A DNA stretch of 64,000 bases from Hylemonella gracilis str. Niagara R (GCF_000600295.1 NZ_JEMG01000001.1:1281062-1345061); one strand, 5' to 3'; counted from the stretch's first letter, positions 1 through 8,905 are shown. Notes: generated by a model from the letters alone, not told the origin. Program-made: numbers and translations.

Positions 1-310
1 GCTCGGCAGGCCCATACCCGGCCAGGATGCCGCCCGCGATCAGCGATTGCGCCAACGGCTCCAGCACGATGCCGCGCCCGAGTTCTTCCATCACCACCAT
101 GCCTTCGATGGGGCCCATGCCCAGGCCACCCTCGTCTTCGGGGATGTAAAGGCCCGTCAGGCCCAACTCGGCCAGCTCACCCCAGGCTTCGCCGGAAAAG
201 CCCCCTTCCTTGACGATGGCGCGGCGGCGCTCGAAGCCGTAGGCACGGCCCACCCATTTGCGCACGGCGTCGCGCAGTTGTTCCTGGTCGTCGGAAAAAT
301 CAAAGTCCAT
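1..310 (-). CDS. Acyl-CoA dehydrogenase, PimD-like small subunit (5' part only)
   Basis: Only the first 103 codons lie in the window; the rest runs off the left edge. The protein starts MDFDFSDDQEQLRDAVRKWV, the typical N-terminal helical domain of FAD-dependent acyl-CoA dehydrogenases, and continues with the family's GLTGLYIPEDEGG-type segment. It follows a second acyl-CoA dehydrogenase on the same strand by about 95 bp. Such tandem pairs (PimC large, PimD small) act on dicarboxylyl-CoA or other unusual acyl-CoAs in alpha- and betaproteobacteria. The pairing is seen; the substrate is inferred and uncertain. Confidence 0.85.
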   Translation of the reverse strand, partial: MDFDFSDDQEQLRDAVRKWVGRAYGFERRRAIVKEGGFSGEAWGELAELGLTGLYIPEDEGGLGMGPIEGMVVMEELGRGIVLEPLAQSLIAGGILAGYGPAE

Positions 311-339
311 TTTTAACTCCTAGCGTAGCTCTTGCTGGT

Positions 340-358
340 GCCCCCTCTTGGAGGGGGC
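340..358. repeat. GC-rich hairpin between the two acyl-CoA dehydrogenase genes
   Basis: An 8-bp perfect stem (gccccctc / gagggggc) closes a 3-base loop. It lies in the short gap between the two tandem dehydrogenase genes. There is no T-run, so it is more likely an RNA stability or attenuation element, or part of a dispersed repeat, than an intrinsic terminator. Confidence 0.5.
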
Positions 359-389
359 GCGGGGGAGCAGTTCTGTCGCGCAAGGCGCG

Positions 390-420
390 GACTGTTCTAC
401 GGCCTTAGCCGAGAACAGTC
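390..420 (-). other. Hairpin enclosing the stop codon of the large acyl-CoA dehydrogenase
   Basis: gactgttct at 390-398 pairs with agaacagtc at 412-420, and inside it cggc pairs with gccg around a 4-base loop. The TAA stop (405-407) of the upstream dehydrogenase is in the apical part. An extended 13-bp stem here could protect the upstream message or reduce read-through to the next gene. Pairing is seen; function is inference. Confidence 0.5.
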
Positions 421-1598
421 TGCGCCACGATGTTGCGCTGCACTTCGTTGCTGCCGCCGTAGATGGTGGTCTTGCGCGTGTTGAGGTAGGTGGCAGCCAA
501 TGGGGCGTTGGCCACCTCGCCACCGGGATACCCGCCCGGGAAGTCGCCCTGCCAGCCCGCTTCCATGGCCTCCAGGATGAAGGGCAGGCTGAAGGGGCCG
601 GCGGCCAGCATCATCAGCTCGGTGTAGCGCTGCTGGATTTCGCTGCCCTTGATCTTGAGCAGACCGGCGATGTCCAGCGAGTTCTTGCCGCTCTTCTCGG
701 CCGAGAGCACGCGCAGCACCAGCATTTCCAGCGCCACCACATCCACTTCCAGCAAGGCGATCTGGTCGCGGAAACGCAGATCGTCGTAGACGCCTTCGCG
801 TTTGGCGATGGCCTTGACGCGCTCCAGCTCGCGCTTGGCGCGGTTCACGTCGGCGATGTTGGTGCGTTCGTGGCTCAGCAGGTGCTTGGCATAGGTCCAG
901 CCCTTGTTCTCCTCGCCGATCAGGTTCTCGGCGGGCACTTCCACGTTGTCGAAGAAGACCTCGTTCACCTCGTGCCCGCCGTCGAGCATGATGATGGGCC
1001 GCACCGTCACGCCTTTGCTCTTCATGTCGATGAGCAAGAAGGAGATGCCGGTCTGCGGCTTGCCCTCGGTGCTGGTGCGCACCAGACAGAAGATCCAGTC
1101 GCCGTACTGGCCCAGCGTGGTCCAGGTCTTCTGGCCGTTGACGATGTACTTGTTGCCCTGCCGTTCGGCGCGGGTCTTGAGCGAGGCCAGGTCCGAGCCT
1201 GACCCCGGCTCGCTGTAACCCTGGCTCCACCAGACCTCGCCGCTGGCGATGCCGGGCAGAAAGCGCCGTTGTTGCTCGGGCGAGCCGAAGGCCATGATCA
1301 CGGGTGCCACCATCACCGGTCCGAAAGGAATGATCCGCGGCGCACCCGCCAGCGCGCATTCCTCCTCGAACAAGTGTTTTTGCACCGCGGTCCAGCCCGG
1401 ACCGCCGAATTCCTTGGGCCAGCCGTAGCCCAGCCAGCCCTGCTTGCCCAGCAGCTTGGCCCAGCGCTGGTGGTCGTCGCGGCTCAGGTGCAGGGCGTTG
1501 CGTACCTTGTGGGCGATGTCCTGGGGCAGGTGCGTGCGCACCCAGGCGCGGATGTCGTCGCGGAAGCGTTGTTCCTCGGGGGTGAAGGCCAAGTCCAT
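405..1598 (-). CDS. Acyl-CoA dehydrogenase, PimC-like large subunit
   Basis: A 397-residue flavoprotein of the acyl-CoA dehydrogenase superfamily, expected to introduce the alpha-beta double bond into a CoA thioester and pass electrons to ETF. Visible are the N-terminal helical domain (from MDLAFTPEEQRFRDDIRAW), the flavin-contact segment QGYSEPGSGSDLASLKT around residue 130, and the C-terminal domain ending in IYGGSNEVQRNIVAQ, the family signature. The start is set by AGGAGA 7 bases upstream of the ATG at 1598; the open frame extends further upstream but without family similarity. It is cotranscribed with the PimD-like gene downstream. Substrate unknown. Confidence 0.9.
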   Translation of the reverse strand: MDLAFTPEEQRFRDDIRAWVRTHLPQDIAHKVRNALHLSRDDHQRWAKLLGKQGWLGYGWPKEFGGPGWTAVQKHLFEEECALAGAPRIIPFGPVMVAPVIMAFGSPEQQRRFLPGIASGEVWWSQGYSEPGSGSDLASLKTRAERQGNKYIVNGQKTWTTLGQYGDWIFCLVRTSTEGKPQTGISFLLIDMKSKGVTVRPIIMLDGGHEVNEVFFDNVEVPAENLIGEENKGWTYAKHLLSHERTNIADVNRAKRELERVKAIAKREGVYDDLRFRDQIALLEVDVVALEMLVLRVLSAEKSGKNSLDIAGLLKIKGSEIQQRYTELMMLAAGPFSLPFILEAMEAGWQGDFPGGYPGGEVANAPLAATYLNTRKTTIYGGSNEVQRNIVAQTVLG

Positions 1599-1694
1599 GG
1601 GCTGTCTCCTGAATCGTCTAGTTGGCGCAGGCCGAGGTTTTAGCACGACCGTTCGCTTCGGGCTGTCCAGGCTGCGACAAGGATAATCCCGGGC

Positions 1695-2279
1695 ATGAGA
1701 AACATCGTGATCCTGATTTCGGGGGGCGGCTCCAACATGGCCGCCATCGTGTGGACCGCCGCGCGCGAGGACTGGAAGACGCGCTTGAATGCCCAGGTGT
1801 CCGCCGTGATCAGCAACAAGGCCGACGCCAAGGGCCTGGTCTTCGCGCAGGGTGAGGGCATCGACACCGCTGTGCTCGACCACAAGGCTTACCCCGATCG
1901 CGAGGCCTTTGACGCGGCGCTGATGCAGGCCATCGACGCCCATGCGCCCGCGCTCGTCGTGCTGGCGGGTTTCATGCGCATCCTCACGCCCGGCTTCGTG
2001 GACCATTACGCTGGGCGCCTGCTCAACATCCACCCCTCCTTGTTGCCCGCGTTTCCGGGCTTGCACACCCACCGCCGCGCCATTGAAGCCGGCTGCAAGT
2101 TCGCCGGGGCCACGGTGCACCAGGTCACCGCGGAACTGGACCACGGTCCCATCCTCGCCCAAGCCGTGGTGCCCGTGCTGCCAGACGACGACGAAGATGC
2201 ACTGGCCGCGCGCGTGCTCACGCAGGAGCACCTGATCTACCCGCGCGCGATCGCGCAATTCCTGAACGCCACGCGGTGA
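1695..2279 (+). CDS. purN: Phosphoribosylglycinamide formyltransferase (GART)
   Basis: The cytosolic third step of de novo purine synthesis: transfer of a formyl group from 10-formyltetrahydrofolate to GAR. The 194-residue length is normal. The SGGGSN phosphate-binding loop is at residues 9-14, the catalytic NIHPSLLP segment with its Asn and His is near residue 110, and a downstream Asp lies in VTAELDHGPI. The ATG at 1695 fits the usual N-terminus. It is followed 10 bp later by an MFS transporter gene on the same strand, so the two may be cotranscribed. Confidence 0.95.
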   Translation: MRNIVILISGGGSNMAAIVWTAAREDWKTRLNAQVSAVISNKADAKGLVFAQGEGIDTAVLDHKAYPDREAFDAALMQAIDAHAPALVVLAGFMRILTPGFVDHYAGRLLNIHPSLLPAFPGLHTHRRAIEAGCKFAGATVHQVTAELDHGPILAQAVVPVLPDDDEDALAARVLTQEHLIYPRAIAQFLNATR

Positions 2280-2289
2280 GCCTCGCACC

Positions 2290-3534
2290 ATGAGTACTGC
2301 CAGCCTTGCCGCCGCGCCGGTTCCCTTGCGCCAGGACGCCAGCCTGATCGGCCTGATCGGCGTGGCCCACCTGATCAGTCATTTCAGCCAGCTCTTGCTG
2401 CCGCCCTTGTTCCCGTGGCTGCGCACCGAGTTCGGCGTCAGCTACGCCGAGCTGGGTTTCCTGATGTCGGTGTTTTTTGTCGTGTCCTGCGTGGCACAGA
2501 CGCTGTCGGGCTTTTTCGTGGACCGCTTCGGTCCGCGCCCCGTGCTCTACGCCGGTCTGGGCTTATTGGCGCTCGCGGCGTTTGGCTACGCTTCCAGCAC
2601 GAGCTATGCGATGTTGCTGGTCTGCGTGGTGGTCGGTGGTCTGGGCAACGGCGTCTTCCATCCCGTGGACTACACCCTGATCAACCGCAAGGTGAGCGGA
2701 CCGCGCCTGGGTCATGCCTACAGCGTGCACGGCATCAGCGGCAATCTGGGCTGGGCCGTGGCCTCGGCCTTGGTGGTGCCGCTGGCCATGCTGCATTCCT
2801 GGCGCGTGGCCCTGGCGGTCGCGGGCTGCGTGGTGCTGGGCGTGCTGCTGCTCTGCGTCTGGCAGGGCCAGCGGCTGGCTGCGCCGCCGCCCGTCGGGGC
2901 TGCGCGTGCTCAGGTCGCGCAGGCCACGCGGTCCGAGGGCGCGCTGGATTTTCTGCGCATCCCGGCGGTCTGGATGTGTTTTGCCTTTTTCTTCATCTTC
3001 GCCACGGCGCTCAGTGTGGTGCAGGCCTACGCACCCGAAGCGGCCCGCCAGTTGCACGCCATGCCCCAGGCCTGGGTGGCGGTCTGCCTGACGGCCTACA
3101 TGGTGGCCAGTGCCTGCGGGATGGTGGCGGGCGGCTTTCTGGCCACGGATGCCGTGCGCAGCGAGCGTCTGGTGGGGACGGGGTTCGGGGTGGCTGCCTG
3201 CATCTCGCTCGTGCTGGGTTTTGCGCCCTTGCCTGCGCTGGCAGTGCCGGTGCTGTTCGCTGGCATGGGGCTGGCGGCGGGTTTCGCGGGCCCCGCGCGT
3301 GACCTGCTGATCAAGCGTTCCACGCCGGAACACGCCAGCGGCCGGGTCTACGGTGTGGTGTATGCGGGCCTGGACATCGGGCAGGCGGTGTCGCCCCTGG
3401 TCTTCGGCTGGCTGATGGACCACCAGGACTGGCGCGCTGTGTTCGTCGGACTCGCCCTGGTGCAGCTGACCCTGGTCGTGACGGCCTTGCGCGTGCGGCA
3501 CACGCGACGCACCCACGTGGCGGTGGCGCGCTGA
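2290..3534 (+). CDS. MFS transporter, Fsr (fosmidomycin resistance)-like
   Basis: A 414-residue inner-membrane protein with about 12 predicted hydrophobic helices and the MFS loop motif after helix 2 (DRFGPRPVL). The FHPVD segment after helix 4 resembles the FHP motif of fosmidomycin-resistance type MFS proteins. The central loop around residue 210 is hydrophilic, separating two six-helix halves. It starts 10 bp after purN. Transport substrate cannot be read from the sequence; an efflux role is only suggested by the family resemblance. Confidence 0.85.
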   Translation: MSTASLAAAPVPLRQDASLIGLIGVAHLISHFSQLLLPPLFPWLRTEFGVSYAELGFLMSVFFVVSCVAQTLSGFFVDRFGPRPVLYAGLGLLALAAFGYASSTSYAMLLVCVVVGGLGNGVFHPVDYTLINRKVSGPRLGHAYSVHGISGNLGWAVASALVVPLAMLHSWRVALAVAGCVVLGVLLLCVWQGQRLAAPPPVGAARAQVAQATRSEGALDFLRIPAVWMCFAFFFIFATALSVVQAYAPEAARQLHAMPQAWVAVCLTAYMVASACGMVAGGFLATDAVRSERLVGTGFGVAACISLVLGFAPLPALAVPVLFAGMGLAAGFAGPARDLLIKRSTPEHASGRVYGVVYAGLDIGQAVSPLVFGWLMDHQDWRAVFVGLALVQLTLVVTALRVRHTRRTHVAVAR

Positions 3535-3561
3535 GTCTCTGAGTCGCTGAGTCGGCCTGGG

Positions 3562-3600
3562 CGGACGGCCGCCGCAAGTAGCCGTTGCGGCGGACGGTCC
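3562..3600. terminator. Possible bidirectional terminator between convergent genes
   Basis: A long GC-rich inverted repeat (ggacggccgccgcaa against ttgcggcggacggtcc, with one bulge) lies between the ends of the MFS gene and the EF-hand gene, which converge here. It lacks a clear T-run. Just before it the octamer-like ctgagtc occurs three times (3533-3554). Confidence 0.45.
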
Positions 3601-3614
3601 TTCGTTCCAAGCGT

Positions 3615-4433
3615 TCAGGCCGTGGCGTTCACCGTGCTGCCGGTGCTGCTGAACGTGGCGCTGAGTTGGGCATAGGCTTGCTGCACCAACAGGGTCAAGC
3701 GCTGCGTGCTGGAGCCCGAGCCTTGGCCGCTTTGGGCGGCCTTTTGCTCTTCGTTCAGCTGGTCCAGAAAGCTCTGGGCTTCGTCGTCGCTGACCTGATG
3801 GTCGCCATTGCTGTCCAGGGCATCGAGCAGCGCTTGCAAGGCATCGGTCGTGCTGTCGCTGGCGTCCGCGCTTGGCAGAGGCGGCGGTGGCATGCCGCCA
3901 GCCTCGGGTCGGCCGGCTTCGAACTCGGCCTGGTTGAGGCTGCCATCACCATCGGTGTCCAACTCGGCGAAGCGCTCGGTGGCGTCTTCCTCGACCCCCA
4001 TTTTGTCGAACAGCGTTTGCAGTTCGTCGCTGCTGACCTTGCCGTCGCCATCCGTGTCGATCTTGCCAAACAGGTCGTCGCCGCCACTGCCGCCTTCAGC
4101 GCCGCGCGACTGGGCGAAGTCCATCGTCGAGGGCGGGGGCAGCAGGTTGCGCATGCCTTCGTCGAGTTCGGCCTGGCTCAGGCTGCCGTCGCCATCGCTG
4201 TCCATCTTGCTCAGCAGCTCGCTGGCGCTGGCGTCTAAGCTCGTGCCGGTTTTCTGGGAGATGTCGTCCAGCATGGTTTGCAGCTCGGCCTCGTCCACGC
4301 TGCCATTGCCATCGGTGTCGACCTTGGCGAACATTTCGGCGGGGTCTTTGCCGCCGGGCGGCCGGTTGCCGCGCATGGCGATCATGGAAGACCAGGCGCT
4401 GCTTGCGCCGCTGATTCCACTGATGCTACTCAT
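3615..4433 (-). CDS. EF-hand calcium-binding protein (five EF-hands)
   Basis: A 272-residue acidic protein with five canonical EF-hand loops, beginning DTDGNGSVDEAE near residue 36, then DSDGDGS, DTDGDGK, DTDGDGS and a weaker DSNGDHQ. The loops are mostly arranged in pairs joined by Pro/Ser-rich linkers. The N-terminus is Ser/Gly-rich without an obvious Sec signal. AAAGGA precedes the ATG at 4433. It is divergent from a two-component system across 267 bp, suggesting that the regulators respond to, or control, the same condition. Calcium binding is family knowledge; cellular role unknown. Confidence 0.9.
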   Translation of the reverse strand: MSSISGISGASSAWSSMIAMRGNRPPGGKDPAEMFAKVDTDGNGSVDEAELQTMLDDISQKTGTSLDASASELLSKMDSDGDGSLSQAELDEGMRNLLPPPSTMDFAQSRGAEGGSGGDDLFGKIDTDGDGKVSSDELQTLFDKMGVEEDATERFAELDTDGDGSLNQAEFEAGRPEAGGMPPPPLPSADASDSTTDALQALLDALDSNGDHQVSDDEAQSFLDQLNEEQKAAQSGQGSGSSTQRLTLLVQQAYAQLSATFSSTGSTVNATA

Positions 4434-4700
4434 GGTGATTCCTTTCAGTTCCAAGAGGGTTGCGCCGCCGGTTCCGAGCGGACGCACGGCGACTGATCGA
4501 TTGTTCGAAGAGGCCGTAAAGCCCTGTTGTGCGCCTTGTATCGAGGCCGATACGAAAGCCCTTCCTAAGCCATGAACAGCCGGGCGGTCCGCGTCCAGTT
4601 TTTGGGTTCTCGGCCGGTCGCGCTGCCTACACTTTTGGCCCAGCTGCGGCGTTTTCCGACCTCGCCGCCATTCCTCTTGTCCATTCCGTAGCCCCGTGCC

Positions 4701-5429
4701 ATGAGTTCCAAGCCGCGCGTCCTGATCGTCGACGACGATGAGAGCATCACCGGACTGCTTTCTGATTACCTCGCGGGCTTTGGGTTCGAGGTACGCACCG
4801 CGGGTGATGGCGTGGCCATGCGCGCCGCGCTGGCGCAAGGCGAAGCGGACCTGGTGGTGCTGGACGTGATGCTGCCGGGCGAGGATGGCTTGTTGCTGTC
4901 GCGTGACCTGCGTCGTCAGCGCGCCCGCTTGCCCATCATCATGCTCACCGCCCGTGCCGAGGCCTACGACCGGGTGATCGGCCTTGAAATGGGCGCGGAC
5001 GATTACCTCTGCAAACCGTTCGAGCCCCGAGAACTGGTGGCGCGCATACGCACCGTGCTGCGCCGCGCCAGTCGACCCACGGGCGAGCCGCCCCTCATCG
5101 GGCGCGTGTGCTTCGACGGCTGGGAGCTGCGCTTGCAGGAGAGAAACCTGCTGTCGCCGCGCGGTGTCGTGGTGCCCTTGTCGAACGCCGAGTTCCGCTT
5201 GCTCAGCACCTTTTTGCGCATGCCGCGGCGGGTCTGCACGCGTGACCAACTCATGGAGCAAGCGCGTGGCCGGGCGATGGACAGCTTCGAGCGCAGCATC
5301 GATCTGCTGGTGTCACGCCTGCGCCAGAAGCTGGCCGAGGACGCGCAGGCGCCCTCCTTGATCAAAACCGTGCGCGGGGCGGGCTACCTGTTCAACGTGC
5401 ATTCGGTGCAGGGGATGGCGTCGTGGTGA
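4701..5429 (+). CDS. OmpR-family DNA-binding response regulator
   Basis: A 242-residue regulator with a receiver domain (residues 1-120) and a winged-helix output domain (about 140-232). The acidic pocket DDD is at 11-13, the phosphoacceptor Asp at about 55 in VVLDVMLPG, and the conserved Lys in YLCKPF near 105. It overlaps the following histidine kinase gene, so the two form a translationally coupled pair. Target genes are unknown, but the divergent EF-hand gene is the nearest candidate. Confidence 0.93.
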   Translation: MSSKPRVLIVDDDESITGLLSDYLAGFGFEVRTAGDGVAMRAALAQGEADLVVLDVMLPGEDGLLLSRDLRRQRARLPIIMLTARAEAYDRVIGLEMGADDYLCKPFEPRELVARIRTVLRRASRPTGEPPLIGRVCFDGWELRLQERNLLSPRGVVVPLSNAEFRLLSTFLRMPRRVCTRDQLMEQARGRAMDSFERSIDLLVSRLRQKLAEDAQAPSLIKTVRGAGYLFNVHSVQGMASW

Positions 5430-6592
5430 TGCCAGCGTGGTTGCGCTGGCTATCCGCCTTGGCATCGCGCCTGCTGCCCGCCACACTCTTTGGGCGTTTG
5501 GCCTTGCTGCTCTTTGTCGCGGTGCTGGCCAGTCATTTGCTGGCCTTGACGCTGATGTTTGAGTTGCGTCCCGTGCCCGAGTGGCGCACGCCACCGCCGG
5601 GCCATCCTGAGTTCGCGCCGGGTTTCCAGGGGGCCGCGCCCCCATCGTGGCCGAACTCGCCCCCGAGGCCGGCTGGGCCACCCCCGCCGCCCGGCGGGCT
5701 CTTGCATCTGGGTGCCAGCATGTTGCTGGACATTGGGGTACGGCTGGGCGCGCTGATGTTGGCCGCGTGGGTGGGCGCGCGTTGGTTGTCCCGTCCGATC
5801 CGTCGATTGGCCCATGCCGCGCGGGAGCTGGGACAGGACGTGCACCGGCCCCCGCTGCCGGAGGAGGGTGCCCAGGAGTTCCGGGAGGCCAGTCGGGGCT
5901 TCAACCAGATGCAGGCCCAGCTGCGCCGGCAGTTGGAGGAGCGCGACCGTTTCGTGGCCGCTGTCTCGCACGATCTGCGCACCCCACTCACGCGCTTGCG
6001 CCTGCGCGCGGAGTCCCTGGCCGATCCGCGGGAGCGGCAAGGCTTCCAGCACGACATCGCGGGCATGGAGGAGATGATCCGCGCCACGCTGGACTACCTG
6101 CGCGGCGTGGCCGACGAGGAGCCTTTCGTCTTGCTGGACGTGGTGGCCTTGTTGACCAGCCTGGCCGACGACCATCCGGCCGGGCCAGACGCCGTGCGGG
6201 TCGAGGGCACGGCGCGTCCGGTGCGCGCCCAGGCCTCGGCGCTGCGGCGAGCGCTGGTGAATCTGATCGACAACGCCGTCCGCTACGGAGAGCAGGCCCA
6301 TGTCCGTCTGCGTGACGACGCCGCGTGCCTGCGCATTGAAATCTCCGACCGCGGGCCGGGCATCCCGCCGCAGCGGCTCGAACAGGTGTTCGAGCCCTTC
6401 TACCGTCTGGAGGCCTCGCGCAACCGGCACACCGGCGGCGTGGGCCTGGGTCTGGCCATCGCCCGCGATCTTGTGCGCCGGCAGCGTGGTCGCTTGAGCT
6501 TGCACAATCTGGCGCAGGGCGGTTTGCAGGCGGTGATCGAGCTGCCCAGAGACTCAGCATCGCCAAGTCCCAGGCCTGTTGGCCGCGCGTGA
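5429..6592 (+). CDS. Sensor histidine kinase with proline-rich periplasmic loop
   Basis: An inner-membrane kinase of about 387 residues, partner of the preceding regulator. It has a first membrane segment near residues 17-40, a short periplasmic region (about 43-90) extraordinarily rich in Pro and Gly, a second membrane segment near 95-113, then a HAMP linker. The H-box SHDLRTPLTR has its phospho-His at about 181, and N, G1 (DRGPGIP) and G2 (GGVGLGLAI) boxes are intact. The ATG at 5429 gives a TGATG coupling with the regulator's stop; GTG codons at 5423 and 5426 are alternatives. The sensed signal is unknown. Confidence 0.92.
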   Translation: MPAWLRWLSALASRLLPATLFGRLALLLFVAVLASHLLALTLMFELRPVPEWRTPPPGHPEFAPGFQGAAPPSWPNSPPRPAGPPPPPGGLLHLGASMLLDIGVRLGALMLAAWVGARWLSRPIRRLAHAARELGQDVHRPPLPEEGAQEFREASRGFNQMQAQLRRQLEERDRFVAAVSHDLRTPLTRLRLRAESLADPRERQGFQHDIAGMEEMIRATLDYLRGVADEEPFVLLDVVALLTSLADDHPAGPDAVRVEGTARPVRAQASALRRALVNLIDNAVRYGEQAHVRLRDDAACLRIEISDRGPGIPPQRLEQVFEPFYRLEASRNRHTGGVGLGLAIARDLVRRQRGRLSLHNLAQGGLQAVIELPRDSASPSPRPVGRA

Positions 6593-6750
6593 CGGTGGCT
6601 GTGGCGAATGGGGATCGCGGTGCTTGCGCCGCAGAACCCTTCAGCCCGCATGGGTCGCGCGAGCGGGGGACAATGCGGGCTTGATGCAGGCGGTTCAGGC
6701 CGCATGTACGGGAAAAGCCCATTCCTGGGCTAGGCATCGAGGACATCCGC

Positions 6751-7773
6751 ATGAACGATAAGACCATCCTGCAACAGTTCCCCCTGGGCGCGCCGCCGTG
6801 GCCTACCCTGGACCCTTTTTTGTTCTGCGTCCACCACAAGGACGCCTATCCCAAGGGCAATGGTGAATTCGGGCCGGCGGCCTCGCTGGCGGGTCGTGCC
6901 ATCGGGCAGGACTTCGCCAACAAGGATGGCTGGAACATGTACCACGGCGAGACCGTGCCTGGTTTTCCCGCCCACCCGCACCGTGGCTTCGAGACCGTGA
7001 CCATCGTGCGCGATGGCCTGATCGACCATTCAGACTCCCTGGGCGCGGCCGCCCGATTCGGCGAGGGCGATGTGCAATGGCTCACCGCCGGGCGCGGCAT
7101 CGTCCATTCCGAAATGTTTCCCTTGCTGCACGGCGATCGTGAGAACCCGGCCGAGCTATTCCAGATCTGGCTCAACCTGCCGGCGCGCAACAAGATGGTG
7201 GCGCCGCACTTCACTATGTTGTGGGGCCCTCAGATTCCGCGCATCGAGGCCGAGGGCGTGAACTTGCGCGTGATCGCGGGCGTGTTCCCCAACGTCGGTC
7301 AGCCTCTGGCGCCGCCGCCCGATTCCTGGGCTTCGCAGCCCGAGGGTGACGTGGCGATCTGGACCCTCAAGCTGGCGCCGGGCGCCGGGCTCACGCTGCC
7401 GCCCGCGCGGCCGGGCACGCGCCGTGTGCTTTATTTCTTCGAGGGGCACAGCCTCAGTCTCAATGGTGAGACGGTCGAGGGCCGCGCAGGCATCGAGACC
7501 TCGGTGGCGCAGCCCGTGGCGCTGGTCAACGGCCCAGTGCCGGCGGACATCCTGGTGCTGCAAGGTCGGCCGATCGCGGAGCCGGTGGCGCAATACGGCC
7601 CCTTCGTGATGAACACCCAGGCTGAGATTCAGCAGGCCTTCACGGATTACCGCCGCACCCAGTTCGGCGGCTGGCCCTGGCCGGCTTCCGATCCGGTGCA
7701 TGGCGCCGAGGCAGGGCGCTTCGCGCGCCACCCCGATGGTCGCACCGAGGCGCCGGCGCTGGAACAGGCGTGA
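6751..7773 (+). CDS. Pirin family protein (bicupin)
   Basis: A 340-residue double-cupin protein. The pirin signature PAHPHRGFETVTIV is near residue 72, and the second metal-ligand segment GIVHSEM near 115 supplies the His and Glu that bind Fe(II) in pirins. The C-terminal half is the pirin C domain. Bacterial pirins vary: quercetin dioxygenase activity or redox-linked binding of partners have been described for relatives. It appears to be a single-gene unit. The length is longer than the roughly 290 of short pirins but normal for this subgroup. Confidence 0.88.
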   Translation: MNDKTILQQFPLGAPPWPTLDPFLFCVHHKDAYPKGNGEFGPAASLAGRAIGQDFANKDGWNMYHGETVPGFPAHPHRGFETVTIVRDGLIDHSDSLGAAARFGEGDVQWLTAGRGIVHSEMFPLLHGDRENPAELFQIWLNLPARNKMVAPHFTMLWGPQIPRIEAEGVNLRVIAGVFPNVGQPLAPPPDSWASQPEGDVAIWTLKLAPGAGLTLPPARPGTRRVLYFFEGHSLSLNGETVEGRAGIETSVAQPVALVNGPVPADILVLQGRPIAEPVAQYGPFVMNTQAEIQQAFTDYRRTQFGGWPWPASDPVHGAEAGRFARHPDGRTEAPALEQA

Positions 7774-7821
7774 AAAAACCGCGCGGGGCGCGGCCGTGGT
7801 GTCGTTGGGTGGGCGGCGGGT

Positions 7822-8106
7822 TCAGGTCTGGGGCCGCACCGACGCACTGATGTCACTCCCGCCGTCCGCCTCGCCGATCCAGGTGAAGCGGGCTTGGCGC
7901 ACGCCGTTCACCACCACCTCTTCCTGGAACATGGCTGCAGGCCGCACCCACAGGCCGCGCTCGCCATACAGCGCGCGGTACAGCGTCATGGGCTCCAGCG
8001 TCTCGCTGTGGCGCACGGTGCCCAGCACCTCGTAGGGCAGGTTCTTGTAGTGCCGGTACAGGCCGGGTCGGATCTCGATCAGCGGGGGCAGGGTTTCGCT
8101 CGTCAT
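7822..8106 (-). CDS. DUF1653 domain protein
   Basis: A small 94-residue protein matching the DUF1653 pattern: RPGLYRHYKNLPYEVLG near residue 14, followed by YRALYGERGLWVRPAAMF. Members are small beta-rich soluble proteins of unknown function. The ATG at 8106 lies 13 bp after the end of the BPSS1780-type gene, so it is the last gene of the DUF2782-thrB-BPSS1780-DUF1653 operon. Confidence 0.85.
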   Translation of the reverse strand: MTSETLPPLIEIRPGLYRHYKNLPYEVLGTVRHSETLEPMTLYRALYGERGLWVRPAAMFQEEVVVNGVRQARFTWIGEADGGSDISASVRPQT

Positions 8107-8119
8107 GCAGCGTGCTGCC

Positions 8120-8905
8120 TCATGCCTCGGCCGAGGCGGTTTCCGACACGACAAAGCTGTCCTGGAAGGTGAACCAGATCGAGGTGATGAACATGGCGCC
8201 CATCAGCAGGGACACGGGCATCATGGCCAGCCCAAGCAAGGCGGGCTGGTTGAGCAGGGCGGTCAGCAGGACCAGGCCGAAGGCCACCAGCAGGCTCAGG
8301 CCCGACCAGGCCAGGGTGTAGAGCGCGAAAGCCCAGAAATTGCGCGTGCAGGCCACGAAGCTGAAGAAGAGGCTGCGCACCGGCGGCACATCGTGCCAAT
8401 GCACCAGCGCTGGCGCATGCCAGAACAGCATGTTCAGCGGTACATAGAGCGCCATGGAAATCCAGACGGCGTTGCGAAAGGCGCTGGAATTGACGAGCTC
8501 CGCTGTCATCGGGCTGCCGAAGAGGTACATGCGCGCGAACTGACCATCATCGGCCAGGGCCGACAGGCCCAGCAACAGCAGCAGGCCGATGGCGTAGGCC
8601 AGGCCCAGAACCAGCATGGCGCGCGCACGTTGCCGGCCGGCGCGGAAGGCGCTGAGCAGGATGGCGGGCATGGGGAATTTGCCAGAGGCGGCTTCGCGCG
8701 TGGCCGCCATGAAACCCAGGGTGGCGGCCGGCAGCAGGGCCAGGGCCAGCACGCCGCCCAGGTAGGGGATCAGGCTGACGACCGAGACGATCGCGATGAA
8801 CAGGATGAAGAGACCGACGAAGGCCAGGGGCTGGCGCCAGAAGGTGCGCAGGCCGGCCCGGAACCAGGCAAAGCCCGTGCGGGCGGGGACGAGGTGGAGT
8901 TTCAT
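8120..8905 (-). CDS. BPSS1780 family membrane protein
   Basis: A 261-residue integral membrane protein with about six hydrophobic segments (near 25-50, 55-75, 95-120, 150-175, 190-220 and 225-250). The N-terminal pattern (GFAWFRAGLRTFWRQPLAF) is characteristic of this betaproteobacterial family of unknown function. Its ATG overlaps the stop of thrB (ATGA at 8902-8905), indicating translational coupling. No enzymatic motif is visible. Confidence 0.85.
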   Translation of the reverse strand: MKLHLVPARTGFAWFRAGLRTFWRQPLAFVGLFILFIAIVSVVSLIPYLGGVLALALLPAATLGFMAATREAASGKFPMPAILLSAFRAGRQRARAMLVLGLAYAIGLLLLLGLSALADDGQFARMYLFGSPMTAELVNSSAFRNAVWISMALYVPLNMLFWHAPALVHWHDVPPVRSLFFSFVACTRNFWAFALYTLAWSGLSLLVAFGLVLLTALLNQPALLGLAMMPVSLLMGAMFITSIWFTFQDSFVVSETASAEA

